A stretch of DNA of 64,000 nt, from contig JAXLRH010000001.1 of NCBI GenBank assembly GCA_046331245.1, forward strand, positions 558,001-622,000. Reading direction: 5' to 3'. Source of the DNA: SSF14 sp046331245. GTDB taxonomy: Bacteria; Actinomycetota; Acidimicrobiia; Acidimicrobiales; Microtrichaceae. The notes beneath the pieces were generated by a model. It saw only the letters and a program-made list of their open reading frames with translations, made no database searches and was not told the DNA's origin. Of the stretch, positions 33,657-40,665 are shown one piece after another; within the stretch, counting starts at the first letter, position 1; the number at the start of each line of letters is the position of its first letter. Made by a program: the position numbers and the translations under genes.

Positions 33657-35159
33657 CTACGCGCCGTGGATGAAGACGAAGCCCAGGGCGTCGCTGGCGA
33701 GGAAGGCCAGCTGCCGGCGGGCGTCGTCGATCGTGTGCTTGGGCGTGCCGCGCTCGATGAGGACGACGACGCCGTCGACCGCCTGGCCGAGGACGGCGGA
33801 GCCGGCGGAGACGAGGAGCGGAGGACCGTCGATGAGGATCAGGTCGTAGGAGCGGCGGAGCTCCGCGAGCGCCTCGGTCGTCTCGGCGGACCGGAACAGA
33901 GCCGGCGGCTGGCCGGGGTCGCCGCCGGGGCCCATGAGGTAGAGCGACGAGGCTCCGAGGCCGGCCGCCTTGCCGAAGCCGAGCCGCACGGTGGCCTCGT
34001 CGGCGGGCGCCTCGCCGGCGATGAACTCCGCGAGACCGGTGCCGGAGGGGAGGCCGAGGATGTTCGAGACGGATCGGCCGGTCTGGTCGGCGTCGATGAG
34101 GAGCACGCGCTTGCCGGCGCGGGCGGCCACGAGCGCCGTCTTGATGACGACGTCCTCGTGGCGGGCGATCGGCTCGGCCGGCGTGAACAGCACGGTCTCG
34201 CCGTTGAGCACGGCGTCGAGGTTCGACGTCACCCGCTGGAAGCTCGGCTCGGGTGTGCCGGTCATGTCGATGGAGTTCGACTGGAGGAGCCGGTGTTCGA
34301 TCTCGCCGAGCATCGGCAGGCCCACCCAGCCGGCGACGTCGTTGGCCGACTCGCCGATCGGGGTGCGGTCGGCCCGGAACCATGCGGTGAGCACGGCGAT
34401 GAGGAAGCCGAGGATCGCGCCGATGAGCGAGTTGCGGACGAGCAGCACCTTCTTCGACGTCGACGGTGGGATGCGCGCGAAGTCGTACGACTCGGTGCCG
34501 TCGCCGAAGAGCGCCTGGGTGGTGCGGATGTCGGTGCCCCGCTTGGCCAGCTCGTTGAGGCGTGCGGCGGCGGACTGGGCGATGGCGAGGTTGTACGTGT
34601 CGCTGTTGCCGGCGGCGGCACTGCGCTGCTCGTCGAGCGTCTTCTGCAGGGCGTCGGTCTCGGTCGTGAGCGCAGCGAGCGCGGCGTTGGCCTTCGCCTC
34701 GGCCTGCTGCTTCGTCTGGGCGCGGTACACCTTCACGAGCGCGTCGACCGTGCCGGTCGCCGCCTTGGCCTCGCTGTAGGAGCACGTGATGTCGAGCACG
34801 CTGGCACCGTCCGCGCCGGCGACCGTGCAGTTGTCGCGGATGTCGGCGACGCTGCCCGACGACGGGAACTCCTTCACCACCCCGCTGAGCACCTCGCCGG
34901 ACATCGCGAAGTCGGTGCGCTCGGCGACGTAGCGCGTGAAGTCCACGACGGACGAGCCGTCGCGGAACGTCGCCGATCCACGCGGATCGGTGAGCACGAG
35001 GTGGCCGACGGCGGTGTACGAATCGGGCTGGAACACCGTGTAGGCGGCGCCCAGGACGAGGCCGATCAGCGTGAGCGCGATCGTGACCTGCCGGTATCGC
35101 AGCGTGGCATCGATGATGCCCGGGGCCTGCTGGGGCGACGTCGGTTCAGTGGCGAACAT
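33657..35159 (-). CDS. Wzz/BY-kinase-like chain-length protein lacking a P-loop
   Basis: The 500-residue protein has a Wzz layout: membrane segment 24-44, a periplasmic domain with Ala-rich coiled coil (~150-205), and membrane segment ~242-260, then a cytosolic BY-kinase-like domain. Walker A' (LLIDADQ, 353-359) and Walker B (LILIDGPP, 440-447) are present, but where GEGKST should be there is TPAEPIARHEDVV (326-338), and no C-terminal tyrosine cluster is seen. It is therefore probably catalytically dead or an altered regulator. It is encoded just upstream of the O-antigen ligase. Confidence 0.82.
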   Translation of the reverse strand: MFATEPTSPQQAPGIIDATLRYRQVTIALTLIGLVLGAAYTVFQPDSYTAVGHLVLTDPRGSATFRDGSSVVDFTRYVAERTDFAMSGEVLSGVVKEFPSSGSVADIRDNCTVAGADGASVLDITCSYSEAKAATGTVDALVKVYRAQTKQQAEAKANAALAALTTETDALQKTLDEQRSAAAGNSDTYNLAIAQSAAARLNELAKRGTDIRTTQALFGDGTESYDFARIPPSTSKKVLLVRNSLIGAILGFLIAVLTAWFRADRTPIGESANDVAGWVGLPMLGEIEHRLLQSNSIDMTGTPEPSFQRVTSNLDAVLNGETVLFTPAEPIARHEDVVIKTALVAARAGKRVLLIDADQTGRSVSNILGLPSGTGLAEFIAGEAPADEATVRLGFGKAAGLGASSLYLMGPGGDPGQPPALFRSAETTEALAELRRSYDLILIDGPPLLVSAGSAVLGQAVDGVVVLIERGTPKHTIDDARRQLAFLASDALGFVFIHGA

Positions 35160-35248
35160 GTAGTCGTTGTCGGACGCGGGGTGAAGAAAATGAGGAAAGT
35201 GGGGTTTTTGCCGGGGTCGGCCCCGACGTTACCGGGGGACCTCCTCGG

Positions 35249-35254
35249 TACACT
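35249..35254 (+). promoter_or_regulatory. Putative -10 of the second cytidylyltransferase gene
   Basis: GTACACT again occurs here, 35 nt before the GTG start at 35289. No convincing -35. An upstream CGGGG/CCCCG hairpin (about 35212-35225) lies between the divergent transcripts. Confidence 0.35.
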
Positions 35255-35288
35255 GGCAGCCACATTCGTCCTGGAGGGAGCGGTTCTG

Positions 35289-35708
35289 GTGGTGTCGACG
35301 AGCGGAACGGGGGTCGCCCTCGGGTCCTTCGACGCGTTCCACATCGGTCACCAGACGGCCCTCCGCGCGGCGGTGAATCGAGCGGCAGCCTCCGGCGTCC
35401 GGCTCGTCATCGCGATCGCGGACGACGCGCTGGTCGCCGCCCGTTGCGGCCGGGCTCCGATGGTCCCGCACGACGAGCGGCTCGAGGTGGTGGCGGCGTT
35501 CTTCCCCGAGCAGGCCGTCGAGATCGTCACGACCGACGTCGCCGCGAGCCTCGTCGAGCGGTTCAACGCCGACCGGTTCTACGTGGGCGGGCCCGAGTCG
35601 GCGGGTGACACCGGCCCGCCGCAGCTGATCGTCGTGCCGTTCGAGATGACGTCGAGCCCGGCGCTGCTGCGCACGGTCGAGCCCGACGTGTTGTGGACGC
35701 CGGCTTGA
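35289..35708 (+). CDS. Cytidylyltransferase-like protein
   Basis: The 139-residue HIGH-type nucleotidyltransferase-like protein has GSFDAFHIGHQTAL near residue 12 and a degenerate end, MTSSPALLRT, where ISSTxLR is expected. GGAGGGAG lies 8 nt before GTG 35289. The open frame extends far upstream but antisense to other genes, so only this part is real. It overlaps the NUDIX start by TTGA. It could make a CDP-alcohol or FAD-like product; the substrate is unknown. Confidence 0.78.
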   Translation: MVSTSGTGVALGSFDAFHIGHQTALRAAVNRAAASGVRLVIAIADDALVAARCGRAPMVPHDERLEVVAAFFPEQAVEIVTTDVAASLVERFNADRFYVGGPESAGDTGPPQLIVVPFEMTSSPALLRTVEPDVLWTPA

Positions 35709-36427
35709 GCGGAGCGGGGCGCGGCGGCCCGCAGGTCATCCCGAGACCGGCGGCGGTGAGGCCGGGTGGTCGACCGCCGTGGTGGCGTCACATCGGAACC
35801 GATCCCGGTCTCGCGCTCGGCGACATCCGGCACCGCTTCACGGACATGACGGTGGAGCGGGCGATGGGTCGCGCGACGCCGGATCTTCGGAGGAGCGCGG
35901 TGGCCGTCCTGCTGTCCGGCGCCGACCCGGGTGGCGTGGAGCTGCTGTTGACCCGACGCTCGTGGGACATGCGGACGCATCGTGGCGAGGTCTCGTTCGC
36001 CGGCGGCGCCGAGGACGACGGCGACGAGTTCCCGGTGGGGACGGCGCGTCGGGAGGCGGCGGAGGAGGTCGGCCTCGACCCCGTGTCGACCGACGTGCTC
36101 GGCGCGCTCGATCCGCTCACGACGTTCACCAGCGATCGCGTGGTGCTCCCCGTGGTGCTCACCACCCCGGGCCGGCCGGTGGTGACGCCGTCGCCGAGCG
36201 AGGTCGACGCGATCCTCCACGTCCACATCCGGGACCTGCTCCACGTCGACTGCTACCACGAGGAGCGGTGGAGCTGGCCCCGACAGGCCGCGGGCGCCCA
36301 CGTGCCGGCGGCGACGGATCATCCGATGCACTTCTTCGATCTGGAGGGCGACACGATCTGGGGGGCGACGGCAGCGATGCTGCACCAGCTGCTGTCCATC
36401 CTTCTCGTCGATCCCGCCCCCCGGTAG
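35705..36427 (+). CDS. NUDIX hydrolase (CoA pyrophosphatase NudL-like)
   Basis: The 240-residue protein has the NudL-type arrangement: LLLTRRSWDMRTHRGEVSFAGG followed by a Nudix box ending TARREAAEEVGLDP. The Nudix Glu residues REAAEE are intact. Such enzymes cut CoA or its derivatives to phosphopantetheine. The start is uncertain: TTG 35705 overlaps the previous stop, and GTG 35693 would add four residues. Confidence 0.82.
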   Translation: MSGAGRGGPQVIPRPAAVRPGGRPPWWRHIGTDPGLALGDIRHRFTDMTVERAMGRATPDLRRSAVAVLLSGADPGGVELLLTRRSWDMRTHRGEVSFAGGAEDDGDEFPVGTARREAAEEVGLDPVSTDVLGALDPLTTFTSDRVVLPVVLTTPGRPVVTPSPSEVDAILHVHIRDLLHVDCYHEERWSWPRQAAGAHVPAATDHPMHFFDLEGDTIWGATAAMLHQLLSILLVDPAPR

Positions 36428-36430
36428 CCT
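36425..36430 (+). promoter_or_regulatory. Putative leaderless -10 inside the NUDIX stop
   Basis: TAGCCT includes the NUDIX stop codon and ends 7 nt before ATG 36438, the TANNNT-N7-ATG layout of leaderless actinobacterial genes. TTCTCG lies 17 nt upstream as a poor -35. Confidence 0.35.
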
Positions 36431-36437
36431 CGTCGGC

Positions 36438-36830
36438 ATGCCCACACTGTCGTTCGACGGCGAGACCCACGGCGAGATCGTGATCAAGGTGCGGCGCTGG
36501 CTCGCGTCGCTCGAGGGCGAGGACGAGGGCAACCTGTCGGCCGTGGAGGCCATCGAGCAGGGCGCCGAGCTCACCAAGGACGCGTTGCGCATCATCGCCT
36601 CGGCCGCGCCGGGCCCGATCGCCCAGAGCGACCTGCTGAAGGGCCTCACCAACATGGGCTACAAGGCGACCGACGCCACCAAGGAAGCGCTCGTCGGCGG
36701 CCTCGACTCCCTCGAGGAGGCCACCGGCGGCAGCGTCGTGCGCCAGGTCCAGAAGGCCGGCCGCCGTGCGGCGTACGAGATGAACAGCACGATCGCCCGG
36801 CAGCTCCTCAAGTCACTCCGCGGGAGCTGA
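36438..36830 (+). CDS. Conserved hypothetical helical protein
   Basis: I do not recognise this 130-residue protein. It is mostly alpha-helical and has no signal peptide, cysteines or membrane segment. A winged-helix-like stretch is possible around residues 45-90 (ALRIIASAAPGPIAQSDLLKGL then EALVGGLDSLEE). It lies between the NUDIX gene and the guaB3-guaA pair, but has its own probable leaderless promoter. Coding potential is supported by frame and codon use only. Confidence 0.65.
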   Translation: MPTLSFDGETHGEIVIKVRRWLASLEGEDEGNLSAVEAIEQGAELTKDALRIIASAAPGPIAQSDLLKGLTNMGYKATDATKEALVGGLDSLEEATGGSVVRQVQKAGRRAAYEMNSTIARQLLKSLRGS

Positions 36831-36892
36831 CCTCCTGCCGGGTCGCCCCGGCGGCGGGTGTGTGGCGATGAACTAAGCTCCGCCTCTTTCTG

Positions 36893-36910
36893 ACGGGCCT
36901 TCCGGCCCGT
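36893..36910 (+). other. Hairpin in the leader of the guaB3-like gene
   Basis: ACGGGCC (36893-36899) pairs with GGCCCGT (36904-36910) around TTCC, just before a GGAGG ribosome-binding site and ATG 36929. TAAGCT (36874-36879) may be the -10, so the hairpin would be at the 5' end of the mRNA. It may be a terminator of the upstream gene or an mRNA-stabilising element. Confidence 0.4.
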
Positions 36911-36928
36911 GCGACGGAGGCAGTGGGC

Positions 36929-37759
36929 ATGGCACAGATCGAGATCGGGCGCGGCAAGACCGCACGTCGGGGCTACGACCTCGACGAGGTGTCGATCGTG
37001 CCGAGCCGTCGCACCCGCGACGCCGACGATCTCGACACGTCCTGGCAGCTGGACGCCTTCACGTTCGACGTCCCGCTCGTCACGATCGGTTCGCCGACGA
37101 TCGCCGGGGCCCTCGCCGTGATCGACGCCGAGGCACATCTGGGCGCCGACGGGGAGTTCGACGCCGCCGGCCTCGCCGCCGCGATCGGTGAGGTCGACGA
37201 CGCCGGCGACGTGTCGGCGGTCGCCGTCCGCCCCCAGCGTGCCGAGCAGCTGCTGGCCGCCCTCGGTCGCACCGAGGTCGATCTGCTGGTGGTCCGGGGC
37301 CGTGTCGTGTCCGCCGAGCACGTGTCGCGCTCCCGTGAGCCGTTGAACCTGAAGAAGACGGTGCGCCAGCTCGAGGTGCCCGTCATCGTCGGATCGTGCT
37401 CCAGCTTCCAGGCGGCGCTGCACCTGATGCGCACGGGCGCCGCCGGCGTGATCGTCGGCAGCGATCCGGCGAGTCGGGGTGTCGGCGTGCCCCTCGCCAC
37501 GGCGATCGCCGACGTGCGGGCCGCTCGCATGCAGCACCTCGACGAGACCGGCGTGTACGTGCATCTCATCGCCGCCGTGCCGGTCCAGAGTGGCGGCGAC
37601 GTCGCGAAGGCGATCGTGTGCGGCGCCGACGCCGTGCTGGCGGAGGGTCCCGGCGTCGGCGACCCGTCGGTCATCACCGACCTCCGTCGCACCATGGCCA
37701 CCTGCGGCTACGAATCGGTGAAGGAGTTCCAATCAGCGGATCTGGTGGTGATCGCATGA
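36929..37759 (+). CDS. Shortened GuaB3-type IMP dehydrogenase-like protein
   Basis: The 276-residue protein resembles actinobacterial GuaB3 (IMPDH-related, usually ~375 residues): GRGKTARRGYDLDEVSIVPSRR at the N-terminus, ALHLMRTGAAGVIVG and VPLATAIADVRAAR later, then GDVAKAIVCGADAVL. About 100 residues of the barrel are missing, and the catalytic-loop region after VIVG reads SDPASRGVG with no cysteine. It probably lacks IMPDH activity. It is coupled to guaA by an ATGA overlap, so a role in purine control is possible. Confidence 0.75.
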   Translation: MAQIEIGRGKTARRGYDLDEVSIVPSRRTRDADDLDTSWQLDAFTFDVPLVTIGSPTIAGALAVIDAEAHLGADGEFDAAGLAAAIGEVDDAGDVSAVAVRPQRAEQLLAALGRTEVDLLVVRGRVVSAEHVSRSREPLNLKKTVRQLEVPVIVGSCSSFQAALHLMRTGAAGVIVGSDPASRGVGVPLATAIADVRAARMQHLDETGVYVHLIAAVPVQSGGDVAKAIVCGADAVLAEGPGVGDPSVITDLRRTMATCGYESVKEFQSADLVVIA

Positions 37760-39321
37760 CCGTCGACGGCACGTCCGGCATCTCGGACGCAGCACAGGAG
37801 ACGGTGCTCGTCGTCGACTTCGGTGCGCAGTACGCCCAGCTCATCGCCCGTCGCATCCGCGAGGCGCACGTCTACTCCGAGATCGTGCCCCACACGATCA
37901 CGGCCGCCGAGATCGCCGACCGCGCGCCGGCGGCGCTCGTGTTCTCCGGTGGCCCGAAGTCGGTCAACGTCGAGGGAGCGCCGAGCATCGACCCGGCGGT
38001 CTACGACCTCGGCATCCCGATCCTGGGCATCTGCTACGGCGCGCAGCTCATCGCCCGCCAGCTCGGCGGCACCGTCAACAACAGCGGGCGTGGCGAGTAC
38101 GGCCGGTGCGATCTCACGGTGGTCGGTCGTGACGTGCTGTTCGCCGCGGACGAAGAACACCAGTCGGTGTGGATGAGCCACTTCGACGCGATCACCGAGG
38201 CGCCCGAGGGGTTCACCGTCACGGCGTCGTCCGCCGACGCCCCGGTGGCCGCTCTCGAGAACGCCGAGCGGCGCATCTTCGGCGTGCAGTACCACCCCGA
38301 GGTGGCACACACCCCGCGCGGGCAGGCCCTGCTCGAGCGCTTCCTCTACGTCGCCGCCGGCTGCACGCCGTCGTGGACGATGGACAACTTCATCGACGTC
38401 GCGGTGCAGCAGATCCGTGCGCAGGTCGGAACGGGCCGCACGATCTGCGCGCTGTCGGGCGGCGTCGACTCCGCCGTCGCCGCAGCGCTGGTGCACCGGG
38501 CCATCGGTGACCAGCTCACCTGTGTGTTCGTCGACACGGGGCTCATGCGCAAGAACGAGGGCGACCAGGTGGTCGAGACGTTCGAACGCCACCAGGGCAT
38601 CGAGCTCATCCACGTGAAGGCGGCCGACCGCTTCTTCGAGGGCCTCGCCGGCATCGTCGAGCCCGAGGCGAAGCGCAAGGTGATCGGCGAGCTCTTCATC
38701 CGGATCTTCGAGGACGCCAAGGCGAGCGTCGACGACGCCCGGTTCCTGGTGCAGGGCACCCTCTATCCCGACGTCATCGAGTCGGGCACCACCCACGCAG
38801 CCAAGATCAAGAGCCACCACAACGTGGGCGGCCTGCCCGAGGACGTGGACTTCGATCTGGTCGAGCCGTTGCGGGCCCTCTTCAAGGACGAGGTTCGCCA
38901 GGTGGGCACGCAGCTGGGGCTTCCCGACGAGATCGTGCAGCGGCAGCCGTTCCCGGGGCCGGGCCTCGGCGTCCGCATCATCGGCGAGGTCACGCCCGAC
39001 AAGGTGGCGATCCTGCAGGAGGCCGACGCCATCGTGCGCGAGGAGCTCCACGCCGCGGGCCTGGAGCGGTCGATCTGGCAGTCGTTCGCGGTGCTGCCCG
39101 ACATCCGCACCGTCGGTGTGATGGGCGACGAGCGCACGTACGGCTATCCGGCCATCATCCGTGCCGTGACGAGTGACGACGCCATGACCGCCGACTGGGC
39201 CCGCATCCCCTACGAGGTGCTCGAGTCGATGGCGTCACGCATCATCAACGAGGTGGCGGGCATCAACCGGGTGGCCTACGACATCACGTCGAAGCCGCCG
39301 GGCACGATCGAGTGGGAGTGA
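37756..39321 (+). CDS. guaA: GMP synthase (glutamine-hydrolysing)
   Basis: The 521-residue enzyme makes GMP from XMP, ATP and glutamine. The N-terminal glutamine amidotransferase has the nucleophile in GICYGAQL and FGVQYHPE with the catalytic His. The ATP pyrophosphatase P-loop is SGGVDSAV. The C-terminal dimerisation domain ends with ITSKPPGTIEWE. Length is standard. It starts in the overlap with the GuaB3-like gene. Confidence 0.97.
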   Translation: MTVDGTSGISDAAQETVLVVDFGAQYAQLIARRIREAHVYSEIVPHTITAAEIADRAPAALVFSGGPKSVNVEGAPSIDPAVYDLGIPILGICYGAQLIARQLGGTVNNSGRGEYGRCDLTVVGRDVLFAADEEHQSVWMSHFDAITEAPEGFTVTASSADAPVAALENAERRIFGVQYHPEVAHTPRGQALLERFLYVAAGCTPSWTMDNFIDVAVQQIRAQVGTGRTICALSGGVDSAVAAALVHRAIGDQLTCVFVDTGLMRKNEGDQVVETFERHQGIELIHVKAADRFFEGLAGIVEPEAKRKVIGELFIRIFEDAKASVDDARFLVQGTLYPDVIESGTTHAAKIKSHHNVGGLPEDVDFDLVEPLRALFKDEVRQVGTQLGLPDEIVQRQPFPGPGLGVRIIGEVTPDKVAILQEADAIVREELHAAGLERSIWQSFAVLPDIRTVGVMGDERTYGYPAIIRAVTSDDAMTADWARIPYEVLESMASRIINEVAGINRVAYDITSKPPGTIEWE

Positions 39322-39365
39322 CGCCGTGCGGGGACCGACCTCGAATTGTGACAGCAGGTGGTCTT

Positions 39366-39405
39366 TTGTCACCGAGTTGTCATATTTGAGTTCGGCTGCC
39401 ACTAT
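39366..39405 (+). promoter_or_regulatory. Direct repeat and promoter upstream of NlpC/P60 gene
   Basis: TTGTCA occurs at 39366-39371 and 39377-39382, exactly 11 bp apart; the second plus CACTAT (39400-39405) has a 17-nt spacer, giving a candidate promoter whose start would fall close to the ATG at 39415. The 11-bp repeat resembles sites of OmpR-family regulators, and MtrA is known to control similar cell-wall hydrolases in actinobacteria. Inference. Confidence 0.4.
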
Positions 39406-39414
39406 GGAAGGCCC

Positions 39415-40611
39415 ATGGCTCCCCTGAATCGACCGTCTGCCCTGACGCGCCACCACGGCGCCTCCGTGGGGCTTCGTGCCGTCGCTGCGCTGCTCTTCAT
39501 CGTGCTCCTGCCCGGTGTCGCCGGTGCGCAACCGGCCGATCGCGGCCAGACGGTGGACTCCCTGAAGGCCAAGGCGGCGGCCATCGCCGCCCAGCTGGAC
39601 GATCTCGACCAGAAGACGAACACGCTCGACGAGCAGTACAACAACGCCACGCTCGAGCTCGACGGTCTGAAGGCCAAGCTCGGCGAGAACCAGGCGAAGG
39701 TCGACCAGGCGAAGACCCAGCTCGAAGCCACCCGCGTGCAGGCCCAGAAGTTCGCCGTCCAGGCGTACATGGGAACGAACGACACGGACAGCTCGCTCGT
39801 GGGCGTGTCCGACGACGCGGCCGACGCCTCCCGCCGCAGGACGTACCTCGCCGCCCGCTTCGGCAACAGCTCCGACGTGATCGACGGCCTGGTGGCCTCG
39901 CAGAAGGACCTCGCCGACCGCGAGGCGGCGCTCGAGGCGGCCAACGCCAAGGTCGACGCGAAGGTTGCCGAGATCACTGCCTCGAAGCAGGATCTCGAGG
40001 CGACCATCGCCGATCGCCAGAAGCTCTATGCGAGCGTCAAGGGCGAGCTCGCTGCCGCCGTCGCCGCCGAGCAGGAGCGCCTCGCCAAGGCCGCCGCGGC
40101 GAAGGCCGAGGCCGACGCACGGGCGGCCGCCGCCCGCGCCGCCGCCGCCCGGCGTCCCCAGGCCGTCGCCGTGCGGGCGACCGTTCGCGGGGGAGCCGGC
40201 GGCTCGACCCTCTCCTCCGTCGTCGCCGAGGTGCCGGCGAGCCGCAACATCACGCCGCCGCCGGCAAACGCCCCCACCGCCGTCCGCGTCGCGCTCGAGC
40301 AGCAGGGTGATCCGTACGTCTGGGCTGCGGACGGTCCCGACAGCTTCGACTGCTCCGGTCTCGTCCTGTTCGCCTACCGGGCCGCCGGCGTGCAGCTGCC
40401 GCACTCCTCGCGGGGGATGCGTGCGATGACGCGGTCGATCACGGCCGACGAGCTCCAGCCGGGCGACCTGGTGTTCGGCGGGTCGCCGGTGCACCACGTG
40501 GGCCTGTACATCGGCAACGGTCAGATGGTGCACGCGCCGCACTCCGGTGACGTCGTGCGGGTCGCGAGCATCTACTCCACGTCGAAGCCGGTGTCGTTCG
40601 GCCGCCTGTGA
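39415..40611 (+). CDS. Secreted NlpC/P60 peptidoglycan hydrolase with coiled coil
   Basis: The 398-residue protein has a signal peptide (core VAALLFIVLLPGVAGAQ, residues 22-38), a long coiled-coil region (~45-235), an Ala/Lys-rich linker, and a C-terminal NlpC/P60 domain (~285-398). The catalytic Cys is in DSFDCSGLVLFAYR, His in HHVGLYIG, and a second His near QMVHAP. It resembles RipA-type D,L-endopeptidases that separate daughter cells. ATG 39415 is chosen because it gives the signal peptide. Confidence 0.9.
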   Translation: MAPLNRPSALTRHHGASVGLRAVAALLFIVLLPGVAGAQPADRGQTVDSLKAKAAAIAAQLDDLDQKTNTLDEQYNNATLELDGLKAKLGENQAKVDQAKTQLEATRVQAQKFAVQAYMGTNDTDSSLVGVSDDAADASRRRTYLAARFGNSSDVIDGLVASQKDLADREAALEAANAKVDAKVAEITASKQDLEATIADRQKLYASVKGELAAAVAAEQERLAKAAAAKAEADARAAAARAAAARRPQAVAVRATVRGGAGGSTLSSVVAEVPASRNITPPPANAPTAVRVALEQQGDPYVWAADGPDSFDCSGLVLFAYRAAGVQLPHSSRGMRAMTRSITADELQPGDLVFGGSPVHHVGLYIGNGQMVHAPHSGDVVRVASIYSTSKPVSFGRL

Positions 40612-40637
40612 CCAGGCGTGACCAGGCGTGACGAGGC
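40608..40637 (+). repeat. Three copies of a 10-bp tandem repeat
   Basis: GTGACCAGGC occurs twice in a row, then GTGACGAGGC. The first copy contains the stop codon of the NlpC/P60 gene. The repeat lies just upstream of the helicase promoter. It may be slippage-prone or a binding site. Confidence 0.5.
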
Positions 40638-40653
40638 TGTCGGTCGTCACCGC

Positions 40654-40659
40654 TAGCGT
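40654..40659 (+). promoter_or_regulatory. Putative leaderless -10 of the helicase gene
   Basis: TAGCGT ends 6 nt before ATG 40666, and no ribosome-binding site is nearby apart from GGGGA directly abutting the ATG. This fits the TANNNT leaderless pattern. Confidence 0.35.
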
Positions 40660-40665
40660 TGGGGA

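Noticed and set aside
32515..34785. A 756-codon minus-strand frame across the O-antigen ligase and Wzz-like genes
   Set aside because: Its product is Arg/Pro/His-rich; the two real genes read in another frame with clear membrane and Walker motifs.
33006..35708. A 900-codon plus-strand frame
   Set aside because: Only the last 139 codons (from GTG 35289) look like a protein, the cytidylyltransferase; the rest is antisense to other genes.
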